Of a stretch of 64,000 bases of DNA, positions 8,031-15,589 are shown in pieces (the stretch's first letter is position 1; each line of letters starts with the position of its first letter). The notes beneath the pieces are model-generated. The model had not been told where the DNA came from. It saw only the letters and a program-made list of their open reading frames with translations, and did not search any database. Source of the DNA: Zestomonas insulae (GTDB lineage: Bacteria; Pseudomonadota; Gammaproteobacteria; Pseudomonadales; Pseudomonadaceae); assembly GCF_016901015.1 (NCBI RefSeq), contig NZ_JAFEUP010000001.1, positions 434,001-498,000 of the forward strand, in the 5' to 3' direction. Made by a program: the position numbers and the translations under genes.

Positions 8031-8738
8031 ATGATCAAGCAAATTGCCCAGACCGCGGGCTTCTCCGGCCTGCTCGCCGCCCTGTTGCTGACCCTGCTGC
8101 AAAGCTTCTGGGTCAGCCCGCTGATCCTCCAGGCGGAAACCTACGAAAACGCCGCGCCGGCGGTCGAGCCGCACGAGCACGCTGCGGGGACCGCTGCCCA
8201 CGAGCATGCCAGCCATGAGCACGACGTCGAGGCCTGGGCGCCGGAGGACGGTCTGCAGCGCACGCTGTTCACCGGCCTGGGCAATCTGGTCGTCGCCGTC
8301 GGCTTTGCCCTGATGCTCGCCGGCCTCTATGCGCTGCGCAGCCCGCAACAAACCTGGCAGGGCCTGCTCTGGGGCCTGGCCGGCTTCGCCACCTTCAGCC
8401 TCGCGCCGTCGCTCGGCCTGCCTCCGGAAGTGCCGGGCACCGCGGCGGCCGACCTGCTGCTGCGTCAGTACTGGTGGATCGGCACCGCCGCCGCCACCGC
8501 AGTCGGCCTTGGCCTGTTGGCGTTCGGCCGGCACTGGGCGCTGCGCGTGCTCGGCGTGCTACTGCTGCCGCTGCCGCACCTGATCGGCGCGCCGCATCCG
8601 GAGGTGCATGAAAGCCTGGCGCCGGCCGCGCTGGGGCAGGAGTTCATCTATGCCTCGCTGCTGACCAATGCGCTGTTCTGGGCGGCACTTGGGCTGATCA
8701 GCGCCTGGCTGTTCGGCCGCCTGCAGCGCCACGCCTGA
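8031..8738 (+). CDS. cbtA: CbtA, cobalt transporter integral membrane subunit
   Basis: A 235-residue integral membrane protein of the CbtA family. The start MIKQIAQTAGFSG at 8031 has GAGG ten bases upstream and begins the first span; a longer in-frame extension overlaps cbtB. A histidine-rich periplasmic loop (HEHAAGTAAHEHASHEHD, about residues 45-62) follows the first helix and probably captures metal. Four or so further hydrophobic segments follow, with conserved LPPEVPG, and GAPHPEVHES in a late loop. With cbtB it forms the only two-gene operon under the plus-strand riboswitch. Confidence 0.9.
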   Translation: MIKQIAQTAGFSGLLAALLLTLLQSFWVSPLILQAETYENAAPAVEPHEHAAGTAAHEHASHEHDVEAWAPEDGLQRTLFTGLGNLVVAVGFALMLAGLYALRSPQQTWQGLLWGLAGFATFSLAPSLGLPPEVPGTAAADLLLRQYWWIGTAAATAVGLGLLAFGRHWALRVLGVLLLPLPHLIGAPHPEVHESLAPAALGQEFIYASLLTNALFWAALGLISAWLFGRLQRHA

Positions 8739-8748
8739 AGACTGTCGC

Positions 8749-8777
8749 GCGTGGTGGCCGCTCGGCGGTCGCCACGC
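8749..8777. terminator. Hairpin between convergent cbtA and the next minus-strand gene
   Basis: A 13-base arm GCGTGGTGGCCGC pairs (two G-U/mismatch positions) with GCGGTCGCCACGC around a TCG loop. It sits in the 50-base gap between convergent genes, where a bidirectional terminator is expected, but has no clear T run on either side. Confidence 0.4.
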
Positions 8778-8788
8778 CGGCAACCGAT

Positions 8789-9097
8789 CTAATCTGCCAG
8801 GCGACGCAGGCAGTAGCGGTTCAGAGCGACCTTGCCGCGATTGTCGAGAATGGCGATTTCCGCGCCCAGTTCGCGCAGCCGGGTGTTGAGATCACCGGCG
8901 TACAGCTGCTGCAGCCAGCGCCGGTAGCTGGCGTCATCGCCGCCGCCCAAGTGGCGATACAGCTCAGGCAAGCCGAACGCCCAGTACCCCACCCGGCAGT
9001 CGAACCCTGCGGCCTGCAAGGCCTGCAGGGTCGCCGCGTCGCCCTGCAGCACCTGCTCGCAGCAGTCCTGTAGAGCGGCCAGCGGCGTCAGCGCCAA
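8789..9097 (-). CDS. Conserved hypothetical protein, unknown function
   Basis: I do not recognise this gene. The reading frame is protein-like after the DUF2937 stop: it begins at a probable TTG (9095-9097), overlapping the end of the upstream gene, and gives 102 residues. The sequence is soluble, with ALQDCCEQVLQGDAATLQAL and later LRELGAEIAILDNRGKVALN and a terminal LNRYCLRRLAD. An ATG far upstream (9343) would read in the wrong frame through the DUF2937 gene and is rejected. Spacing suggests co-expression with DUF2937. The start codon is uncertain. Confidence 0.6.
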   Translation of the reverse strand: MALTPLAALQDCCEQVLQGDAATLQALQAAGFDCRVGYWAFGLPELYRHLGGGDDASYRRWLQQLYAGDLNTRLRELGAEIAILDNRGKVALNRYCLRRLAD

Positions 9098-9621
9098 TGG
9101 CGCTTCTCGTAGGCGATGGTCTTGTGCGTGCGGCCGACGCCAAAGGTCCAACCGATGCCCAGCGCCAGCAACTCCACCAGCCAGGCGAGCAGCAGGCCCG
9201 CGCCGAGCCCCCAGGCGATCGCCTCGGGTGCCAGCAGCACCTGGTAGCTGTAGTTGTCCCAGGTTTCCTGCAGCAGCGTGCGGTCGGCGCCGCTCAGCAG
9301 GTGCCAGAGCTGCGCGTACCAGCGCCCCTGCATGGCCAGCCATTCAGCCTCCAGCAACTCGGCGCGGCCGACCAGATGGGCGACGCTGTCGGCGTCGCTG
9401 CGCACCACTGCGTCGGGACTGGCGCGGTAGTGGGCAACCAGCGCATTGAGGTCGCCGTTGAAGAAGCGCGCGGCGGTCTCGCGGAAGCCACTGAGGCTTT
9501 CCTCCGACTCGGCACGATGGGCGGCCACGCGCTTGGCGTAGTCGTCGACGAAGCCCGGCACCTGCACGCCGACCAGCAGGCCGAGGGCGAACACCACCAG
9601 ACGCAGATAACTTCTGAACAT
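9088..9621 (-). CDS. DUF2937 family inner-membrane protein
   Basis: A 177-residue protein of the DUF2937 family, unknown function. It has an N-terminal hydrophobic segment (MFRSYLRLVVFALGLLVGVQ), a long presumably periplasmic helical middle with VPGFVDDYAKRVAAHRAE, and a second hydrophobic segment near the C-terminus (GLGAGLLLAWLVELLALGIG) before a basic tail. The start at 9619-9621 is preferred because a longer form would overlap the upstream amidotransferase. It is followed by a coupled 102-residue hypothetical gene. Confidence 0.82.
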   Translation of the reverse strand: MFRSYLRLVVFALGLLVGVQVPGFVDDYAKRVAAHRAESEESLSGFRETAARFFNGDLNALVAHYRASPDAVVRSDADSVAHLVGRAELLEAEWLAMQGRWYAQLWHLLSGADRTLLQETWDNYSYQVLLAPEAIAWGLGAGLLLAWLVELLALGIGWTFGVGRTHKTIAYEKRHWR

Positions 9622-9628
9622 GTCGCGC

Positions 9629-10417
9629 TTATCCCCCGATTGCTCCGACTTGCCCGTGGGCAAGGCACTCGCCGCGGCGCCACAGGCTCCAGTCGCCGGG
9701 CTGGTAGATGGTCCAGGTCTCGTTGGCGGTCAGCGGCTCGGTGGCGATCACCGTGACCACGTCGTTGGGCGTGGTTTCCGCCTGGAAGTCGACCGTCACG
9801 TCAACGTCCTTCAGCTGCGCCGGGCCGAACGGCGCGCGGCGGGTGATGCGCGCCAGCTTGGTCGAGCAGAAGGCGAACAGCCAGTCGCCATCGCTGAGTA
9901 GGCAGTTGAACACGCCCTTGGCGCGATAGCCGTTGCAGGCATTGATCAGCGTCGGCAGCAGGATGTTCACCGCCACCGGCTCGGGAAACGCCGCGCGCAC
10001 CTGGTTGAGCAGGTCGCAGAACGCCGCCTCGCTGTCGGTATCGCCGACCGGCCGGTAGAAGGTCGGCAACGGCTGGAAACCGGCCAACTGGCCGTTGTGC
10101 GCGAAGCACCAGTTGCGCCCCCACAGCTCGCGCACGAACGGGTGGGTGTTGGCCAGGCAGACCCGGCCGACGTTGGCCTGGCGGATGTGGCCGATCACCG
10201 TTTCGCTCTTGATCGGGTAACGCTGCACCAGCTTGGCCACCTCCGACTGCACGCTGGCCGCCGGGTCCTGGAACAGCCGCAGGCCGCGGCCCTCGTAGAA
10301 GGCGATACCCCAGCCGTCGCGGTGCGGACCGGTGCCGCCACCGCGCTGCATCAGGCCGGTAAAGCTGAAGACGATGTCAGTCGGCACATTGGCGCTCATG
10401 CCCAGCAGTTCGCACAT
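9629..10417 (-). CDS. Class II glutamine amidotransferase (YafJ family)
   Basis: A 262-residue Ntn-type glutaminase-domain protein. Cys2 after the initiator Met (MCELLGMSA) is the expected nucleophile once Met is removed, and [25 protein letters not shown] and [11 protein letters not shown] are conserved glutaminase-fold blocks. No synthetase domain is fused, as in the YafJ family, whose acceptor is not known to me. It follows the HIT gene on the same strand with only 3 bp between. Confidence 0.9.
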   Translation of the reverse strand: MCELLGMSANVPTDIVFSFTGLMQRGGGTGPHRDGWGIAFYEGRGLRLFQDPAASVQSEVAKLVQRYPIKSETVIGHIRQANVGRVCLANTHPFVRELWGRNWCFAHNGQLAGFQPLPTFYRPVGDTDSEAAFCDLLNQVRAAFPEPVAVNILLPTLINACNGYRAKGVFNCLLSDGDWLFAFCSTKLARITRRAPFGPAQLKDVDVTVDFQAETTPNDVVTVIATEPLTANETWTIYQPGDWSLWRRGECLAHGQVGAIGG

Positions 10418-10420
10418 GGC

Positions 10421-10867
10421 TCAGGACTCTCGTTGCAAGGTGTGGCGCAACTGCTCGGCTTCACGCGTGAGGCGCGCCTGCAGAGCCTTGCGCCCGAAGG
10501 GCAGAAAGCGCGTCACGGCGCGCCAGAGGAACGCCGGCAGGTCGCCCGGGCGGCGCGGAATCAGGTGCAGATGCAGGTGCGGCACGTGCTGGTTGGCCAC
10601 CGGGCCGTCGTTGATCAGCAGGTTGATGCCCTCGATGCCGTAGCCGCTGGCGCGCAGCACCTGGGTCAGGCGCTCGGTGAGGGTCAGCAGTCGTTCGCGC
10701 GCGGCGGCGGACAGGTCGCTGAGGTACGGCGCGTGCTCGCGACTGACCACCAGCACATGGGCGGGGCGCAGCGGGTAGATGTCGAGGATGACCTGGAAAT
10801 GCTCATCTTCGTACAGACGATGAGCCGGCAGCCGACCGCTGCCGATGGCGCAGAACACGCAGTCCAT
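10421..10867 (-). CDS. HIT family nucleotide hydrolase/transferase
   Basis: A 148-residue histidine-triad protein. The triad HVPHLHLHLIPR is at residues 94-105, and an N-terminal CVFC pair at 3-6 suggests a bound zinc as in several HIT proteins. Substrates of the family are typically dinucleoside polyphosphates or nucleoside phosphoramidates. The C-terminus has an extra basic helix (WRAVTRFLPFGRKALQARL). It is immediately upstream of the class II amidotransferase on the same strand. Confidence 0.92.
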   Translation of the reverse strand: MDCVFCAIGSGRLPAHRLYEDEHFQVILDIYPLRPAHVLVVSREHAPYLSDLSAAARERLLTLTERLTQVLRASGYGIEGINLLINDGPVANQHVPHLHLHLIPRRPGDLPAFLWRAVTRFLPFGRKALQARLTREAEQLRHTLQRES

Positions 10868-10952
10868 GTGGGCTTCCTGAAAGGCAATGGGCCCATGCTG
10901 AATGGGCAGCCCGGCAGAATCAAGCGATCCGGCCGGGAGCGCGCCGCGAAGG

Positions 10953-11435
10953 TTACAGACGCGGCTCGATGCGCAGGCGGCGGTCGCCGTTGCGGTCGTC
11001 GCGGGTGTCGGCCGCCGGGGCCTGCTCGCGCGCCATGATCTCGCGCAGCGTGCGTTCGTCTTCGACTTCCGCCGGCGCGCTGTTGGCGGCGCGTCGGGCC
11101 TTCCACCAGCGCTCCACCGGCCAGCGCAGGAAGCAGAAGATCAGGTAGGCGGAGAACGCCACGATGCCGTAAATGGCCAGGTCCGCCACCGCATGCCAGG
11201 CGTTGGTGCCGACCTTGAACAGCATGTCCAGGGCGATCACCGCGATGGCCGGAGCGAACAGCTCCTTGCCGGGGTCGACGATGGTCGGCGAAAACAGCAG
11301 CACCGCGACGATCACCCGCAGCGGCTCGCGCACATAGCGCCACATCCAGCCGGTCAGCCGGCACCAGACCAGCAGGCAACCGAGTGCCGCAACGGCATAG
11401 GCGGTCCAGACAAGCAGGTTCTCGTTTTCGATCAT
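10953..11435 (-). CDS. Conserved membrane protein, unknown function
   Basis: A 160-residue protein with four probable membrane spans: VWTAYAVAALGCLLVW near the N-terminus, VIVAVLLFSPTIV, a third around AIAVIALDMLF and AIYGIVAFSAYLIFCFLRWP. The last 45 residues are charged and cytoplasmic-like (EVEDERTLREIMAREQ). No catalytic motif is visible. It is divergent from oligopeptidase B and upstream of the HIT gene. I recognise it only as a conserved Pseudomonas-type hypothetical. Confidence 0.75.
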   Translation of the reverse strand: MIENENLLVWTAYAVAALGCLLVWCRLTGWMWRYVREPLRVIVAVLLFSPTIVDPGKELFAPAIAVIALDMLFKVGTNAWHAVADLAIYGIVAFSAYLIFCFLRWPVERWWKARRAANSAPAEVEDERTLREIMAREQAPAADTRDDRNGDRRLRIEPRL

Positions 11436-11531
11436 TGCGGTTCGTTGGCGGGGCTGGAGAAGGGGGGCTTATGATAGCGACTTTTCGCCGGACCGGCTTA
11501 CTCGCCGTCTACCGCCCCTGAGGAGAACTCC

Positions 11532-13571
11532 ATGTCCCACGCCCCGGTTGCGCGTCTCGAACCCGGCAACGACCCCTATCGCTGGCTGGAGAATCGCGAC
11601 AGCGCCGAGGTGCTCGAGCACCTGAAGGCGGAAAACGCCTACCTCGAGGCCGAGCTCGCCGGGCAGGCCGAGCTGCGCGAGCAGCTGTTCCAGGAGATCA
11701 AGGCGCGTATCCGCGAGACTGACCTGTCGCTGCCAACGCCGTGGGGCCCCTGGCTGTACTACACGCGCACCACCGCCGGCGATGAGTACCCGCGTCACTA
11801 CCGCTGCCCGCGCCCAGCCGGCGACTCGCTGCAGGTCGACGAAAGCGCCGAGCAACTGCTGCTTGACCCCAATGCCCTGGCGGGCGGCGGCTACCTGGCG
11901 CTCGGCGCGTTCAACGTCAGCCCCGATCACAGCAAGCTGGCCTACAGCCTCGACACCAGCGGCGACGAAATCTACCAGCTGTATGTGCAGGACCTCGCCA
12001 CTGGCGCCATCACCGCCCTGCCCTTCGACGACTGCGACGGCAGCCTGACCTGGGCCAACGACAGCCAGACACTGTTCTTCGCCACCCTCGACGACACCCA
12101 CCGGCCGCACCAGCTGTACCGCCACCGCCTGGGCCGCGACGGCGCCGAGCGGGTGTTCGAGGAAAGCGACGGACGCTTCTTCCTGCACTGCTACCGCGCC
12201 AGTTCCGAGCGCCAGCTGGTCATCCTGCTCGGCAGCAAGACCACCAGCGAAACCTGGGTGCTGGATGCCGAGCAGCCCGATGGCGCGTTCCGCTGCCTGG
12301 CGCCGCGCGAGGAAGACCACGAGTACTACGCCGACCATGGCCGCCTGGACGGCGAATGGACCTGGCTGATCCGCAGCAACCAGAGCGGCATCAACTTCGC
12401 CCTGTATGCCGCGAGCGAGGCCGCCCCCGAGCGCCCGCACTGGCGCGAGCTGATCGCCCACGACCCGCAGGTGATGCTGGAAAGCGTCACCCTCAACCGC
12501 GACGCGCTGATCCTCAGCCTGCGCGAAGGCGGCCTGCCGGTGCTCGAGGTGCGTGCCGCAGGCCAGGCGCCGACGCGCCTGCAACTGCCGGATGCGGCCT
12601 ACAGCCTGCACGTGCAGGACAGCCTGGAATTCCACAGCCCGGTGATCCGCCTGCGCTACGAGGCGCTCAATCGTCCGGCACAGATTCGCCAGCTCGACCT
12701 CGCCAGCGGCGCGCAGCGGGTGCTCAAGGAAACCCCGGTGGAAGGCCCGTTCGATGCCGAGGCCTACGAGAGCCGCCGGCTGTGGGCCCGCGCGCCGGAC
12801 GGCACGCAGGTGCCGATCAGCCTGGTGGCGCGCCGTGAGGTGCTGGCCGCCGGACAGCCCGCGCCGGCGCACCTGTACGGCTACGGCGCCTATGGCGAGT
12901 GCCTCGACCCGTGGTTCTCCCATGCCCGCCTGAGCCTGCTCGACCGCGGCTTCGTGTTCGCCATTGCCCACGTACGCGGCGGCGGCGAACTCGGCGAAGC
13001 CTGGTACCGCGCCGGCAAGCTGGCGCACAAGCAGAACACCTTCGACGACTTCATCGCCTGCGCCGAGCACCTCCTCGCCGAAGGCCTGAGCAGCCCGGCG
13101 CAGCTGTCGATCAGCGGTGGCAGCGCCGGCGGCCTACTGATCGGCGCGGTGCTCAACCAACGCCCGGAGCTGTTCGCCGCCGCGATCGCCGACGTGCCGT
13201 TCGTCGACGTGCTCAACACCATGCAGAACCCCGACCTGCCGCTGACCGTCACCGAGTACGACGAATGGGGCGATCCCAACGACCCCGAGGTGTTCGCCCG
13301 CATCCAGGGCTACGCGCCCTACGAGAACGTGCGCGCCCAGGCCTACCCGGCGATCCTCGCCGTGGCCGGCTACAACGACAGCCGCGTGCAGTACTGGGAA
13401 GCGGCCAAGTGGGTGGCCAAGCTGCGCGCCAGCAAGACCGATGCGCACCTGCTGCTGCTCAAGACCGACCTCGGCGCCGGGCATGGCGGCATGAGCGGGC
13501 GCTATCAGGCGCTCAAGGATGTGGCGCTGGAGTATGCGTTTCTGCTCAAGGTGCTGAACAGCCCGGCGTAG
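11532..13571 (+). CDS. ptrB: Oligopeptidase B (S9 family serine peptidase)
   Basis: A 679-residue prolyl-oligopeptidase-family enzyme that cleaves short peptides after basic residues in the cytoplasm. The N-terminal two thirds form the seven-bladed propeller; the C-terminal alpha/beta-hydrolase domain carries Ser531 in GGSAGG, Asp616 in YNDSRV and His651 in GAGHGGMSGR. The double-acidic region typical of S1 specificity is in the segment with EYDEWGDPNDPEV. Length matches the family (about 680-700). The ATG at 11532 has AGGAG seven bases upstream. No signal peptide is present. Confidence 0.95.
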   Translation: MSHAPVARLEPGNDPYRWLENRDSAEVLEHLKAENAYLEAELAGQAELREQLFQEIKARIRETDLSLPTPWGPWLYYTRTTAGDEYPRHYRCPRPAGDSLQVDESAEQLLLDPNALAGGGYLALGAFNVSPDHSKLAYSLDTSGDEIYQLYVQDLATGAITALPFDDCDGSLTWANDSQTLFFATLDDTHRPHQLYRHRLGRDGAERVFEESDGRFFLHCYRASSERQLVILLGSKTTSETWVLDAEQPDGAFRCLAPREEDHEYYADHGRLDGEWTWLIRSNQSGINFALYAASEAAPERPHWRELIAHDPQVMLESVTLNRDALILSLREGGLPVLEVRAAGQAPTRLQLPDAAYSLHVQDSLEFHSPVIRLRYEALNRPAQIRQLDLASGAQRVLKETPVEGPFDAEAYESRRLWARAPDGTQVPISLVARREVLAAGQPAPAHLYGYGAYGECLDPWFSHARLSLLDRGFVFAIAHVRGGGELGEAWYRAGKLAHKQNTFDDFIACAEHLLAEGLSSPAQLSISGGSAGGLLIGAVLNQRPELFAAAIADVPFVDVLNTMQNPDLPLTVTEYDEWGDPNDPEVFARIQGYAPYENVRAQAYPAILAVAGYNDSRVQYWEAAKWVAKLRASKTDAHLLLLKTDLGAGHGGMSGRYQALKDVALEYAFLLKVLNSPA

Positions 13572-13604
13572 GGGGGATGGCGCCTTGCACAGCCACCGCG
13601 CTGT

Positions 13605-13632
13605 GGTGGATAACGCTTCGCGGTTATCCACC
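13605..13632. repeat. REP-like palindrome
   Basis: GGTGGATAACGC-TTCG-CGGTTATCCACC is a near-perfect hairpin followed by CTACGG. This form (GGTGGATAACGC...CCACCCTACG) is common as an intergenic repeat in Pseudomonas. It lies 34 bases after the ptrB stop and may also act as an RNA-end stabiliser. Confidence 0.7.
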
Positions 13633-13674
13633 CTACGGGCTGTGTCAACGCTCACTGCCAGGAACGAACCTCGA

Positions 13675-13714
13675 TGACTCCCTCCGGGAGAGGGCTGGGG
13701 TGAGGGGCGGAATT
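13675..13714. repeat. Partial intergenic repeat (CTCCCTCCGGGAG type)
   Basis: CTCCCTCCGGGAGAGGGCTGGGGTGAGGGG resembles the widespread GC-rich intergenic repeat in which CCCTCTCCC is followed by an inverted GGGAGAGGGCTGGGGTGAGGG. Only part of the left arm is intact. Confidence 0.45.
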
Positions 13715-13748
13715 AACCTGGACCTCGAACCATCCTACCCACTGCTCT

Positions 13749-13797
13749 TGGCGGAAAACACCGGACGGCGCTCCGCTGCGCGATTTTCCACCCTACC
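13749..13797. repeat. Second, degenerate REP-like palindrome
   Basis: GGCGGAAAACACCGGACGG...GCGCGATTTTCCACCCTACC pairs imperfectly (GGNGGAAAA with TTTTCCACC) and ends in the same CCACCCTAC as the element at 13605. It lies 3' of the small secreted-protein gene, between convergent transcription units. Confidence 0.5.
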
Positions 13798-13801
13798 CCA
13801 A

Positions 13802-14095
13802 CTACTCCTCGCGCTTCTTCGGTCGCTCCGGTTCCTCGCCCTGGCTGTTGCGCCGCAGCTGTTCCTTGAGCAACGGCAGGTCCTGGTCGCGCGGGTTGGG
13901 GGTGACGCTGGTCGGCAGGCGGGTGTTGCCGTTGTTGAGCAGCGGCGGATGGCTGGGCGAGATGCCCTGCGGCGCCTGGTACGGCACCGGCTGGCCGAAG
14001 GGTGTCGGTGTCGGCGTGCCCGGCGAGCCGGGCGGCGCGGCCAGGGCCGGCAGGCCCGCGAGGGCGAGGAGCAGTGCCACGTGACGCATGCGCAT
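13802..14095 (-). CDS. Small secreted proline-rich protein, unknown function
   Basis: A 97-residue protein with a clean signal peptide (MRMRHVALLLALAGLPALA, cleavage likely after ALAA). The mature part is proline-rich (PPGSPGTPTPTPFGQPVPY) and ends in a charged tail EEPERPKKREE with a helical LPLLKEQLRRN segment. No known domain is visible. It is transcribed divergently from the HNH gene. A periplasmic location is predicted from the signal only. Confidence 0.7.
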   Translation of the reverse strand: MRMRHVALLLALAGLPALAAPPGSPGTPTPTPFGQPVPYQAPQGISPSHPPLLNNGNTRLPTSVTPNPRDQDLPLLKEQLRRNSQGEEPERPKKREE

Positions 14096-14214
14096 GAGCC
14101 TTCTCCCGACAGGAAACCCACCACCAGCTTATCCCACCCCGCGCGGCCGGGCGCCCGAGCCGACCCGCGGGCTAAACTGTCCACACCAGCCAACCGATGA
14201 TCGCCAGGTACGCC

Positions 14215-14568
14215 ATGAACAACCCGAAGACCTCCTCCGGCACCCAACGCCGCCGCGAGGAGGGTTACCGCGAGAAAGCGCTGAAGATGTACCCCTGGGT
14301 CTGCGGCCGCTGCGCGCGCGAGTTCTCCGGCAAGAACCTCAGCCAGCTGACCGTGCACCACCGCGACCACAACCACGACAACAACCCCGAGGACGGTTCC
14401 AACTGGGAGCTGCTGTGCCTCTACTGCCACGACAACGAGCACGCCCGCTACACCGACCAGCAGTATTTCGCCGAAGGCTCGACCGCCAGCCCGCTGGCGC
14501 CGAAGACCACCTACAAGGCCTTCGGCAGCCTCGCCGACCTGCTCAAGGGCAAGGACGACATCGGCTGA
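14215..14568 (+). CDS. yajD: YajD-like HNH nuclease family protein
   Basis: A 117-residue HNH-fold protein. Zinc-type cysteine pairs are C30-x2-C33 and C68-x2-C71, and the HNH core is LTVHHRDHNHDNN at about residues 46-57 followed by NWELLCLYCHDNEH. The start MNNPKTSS at 14215 is preferred over an ATG six codons upstream because homologues start near here. The biological substrate of YajD is not established. It is the first of two small plus-strand genes. Confidence 0.88.
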   Translation: MNNPKTSSGTQRRREEGYREKALKMYPWVCGRCAREFSGKNLSQLTVHHRDHNHDNNPEDGSNWELLCLYCHDNEHARYTDQQYFAEGSTASPLAPKTTYKAFGSLADLLKGKDDIG

Positions 14569-14624
14569 ACGCCGGCGCGGCGGCGCGGTCCCTGATAAGA
14601 CAAGGACTATCCGGAGATTCCACC

Positions 14625-14930
14625 ATGAGCGACGCCGCCCCCCCCCTGAACCGCCTGGCCACCGACCACGCGCCCAACGTGCACGGCTGGGAACGCGCCG
14701 CCTGCCTCGGCAGCGGCGCCCTGTTGATCGGCAAGGGTTTGCGCCGCGGCGGCCTGATCGGCGCTCTGGAGCTCGCCATCGGCGGCGTCAGCCTGTTCCG
14801 CGGCATCACCGGGCAGTGCCCGGCCAAACGCTACCTGGCGGAAACCCGCGCCGAACTGGAACAGATCCGCAGCGAACTGGATGCCGCCGGCAGGCGTCTG
14901 GCGGAACTGGGCAAGACCGCCAAGGCGTAG
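14625..14930 (+). CDS. DUF2892 (YgaP-type) membrane protein
   Basis: A 101-residue protein whose middle matches the DUF2892 pattern: NVHGWERAACLGSGALLIG, two hydrophobic hairpin helices, and the closing GITGQCPAKRYL. Unlike YgaP there is no rhodanese domain; instead a short C-terminal coiled-coil-like helix follows (ETRAELEQIRSELDAAGRRL). The start at 14625 has GGAG ten bases upstream. Function is unknown. Confidence 0.85.
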   Translation: MSDAAPPLNRLATDHAPNVHGWERAACLGSGALLIGKGLRRGGLIGALELAIGGVSLFRGITGQCPAKRYLAETRAELEQIRSELDAAGRRLAELGKTAKA

Positions 14931-15006
14931 GCTGGGTCGAGCGAAGTGCTGCCCGGCAGCATCGCTCGATGGGTATCGTTGCTACGCTCCTCGCCCCATC
15001 CTACGT
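14928..15006. repeat. REP-like inverted repeat
   Basis: GTAGGCTGGGTCGAGCGAAGTGCTGCC is mirrored by GGCAGCATCGCTCGA, and the unit ends in CCCCATCCTACG, complementary to the first bases. This is a Pseudomonas-style intergenic palindrome; it also overlaps the end of the DUF2892 gene and marks the left edge of the decayed island. Confidence 0.65.
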
Positions 15007-15109
15007 TCCCTGCCAGCTTCCAGTACTGCGGCATCATCGGGGTGTGAACCGAAAGCGTGATTTCGCTTGGTTCCAGGAAGGTCTGTCTATTTGACATGGG
15101 GTGGTCTGT

Positions 15110-15560
15110 CTAATACTCAGCGTGCCTGAATCGGCATTTCGGGGGCAGGGCGATCTTCGGCAACCGCCCCCTGAGGTATCGTGCGGTCATCCTGAGATCG
15201 GAGTGACTGCCCAAGGCTTGAGCACTCTTGCCCTTCGGCGTCTGCGTCGGTAAGGGACTTCGCGAGGATATCGTGAATTGTCACGTCCTCGATCCCAGTT
15301 TTCTTTCTGAGCTTATTGAACGCGACCTTGACCGTATCGTGGCTGACCGGCTTCCCTGCTCGGGAGCAGAACAGGATCATCTGCGTATTCTCCTCGGCAA
15401 AGCCTTTGCATTAGCTATGACCTGCTCAAGATCCGGCGTCATAGTCACTACCAACTTGGCCTTGGTCCTCTTCTGCACGAACGCCCCCTTATCCGAATTT
15501 CGCTGAGGCGGATCGACAATACGTCGTTTATGCGTTGGCCTATACCGCAGTGATGCTCGA
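15110..15560 (-). pseudogene. Phage-type tyrosine recombinase (integrase) C-terminal relic
   Basis: The minus strand holds pieces of an integrase catalytic domain spread over several frames. In order they are GQRINDVLSIRLSEIR, KGAFVQKRTKAKLVVTMTPDL, then SRAGKPVSHDTVKVAFNKLR and KKTGIEDVTIHDI with AKSLTDADAEGQ, and finally SHSDLRMTARYLRGR, which carries the catalytic tyrosine. At least three frameshifts are needed to join them, and the usual HDLR arginine reads as HDIL. The N-terminal half is absent. It is therefore a dead remnant of an integrated phage or island and borders the acyltransferase gene. Confidence 0.82.
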
Positions 15561-15589
15561 TGATGGGTGGCCGGAGTGACCGTCCATCA

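Noticed and set aside
11469..13070. 533-residue minus-strand frame opposite ptrB
   Set aside because: Shadow of oligopeptidase B with the typical Val/Ala/Gln/Arg bias.
15061..15115. GTCTGTCTA direct repeat (15081 and 15104) as a phage attachment site
   Set aside because: Two 9-base copies only 23 bases apart next to the integrase relic, but no tRNA or matching copy was seen at the other island end, so an att site cannot be supported.
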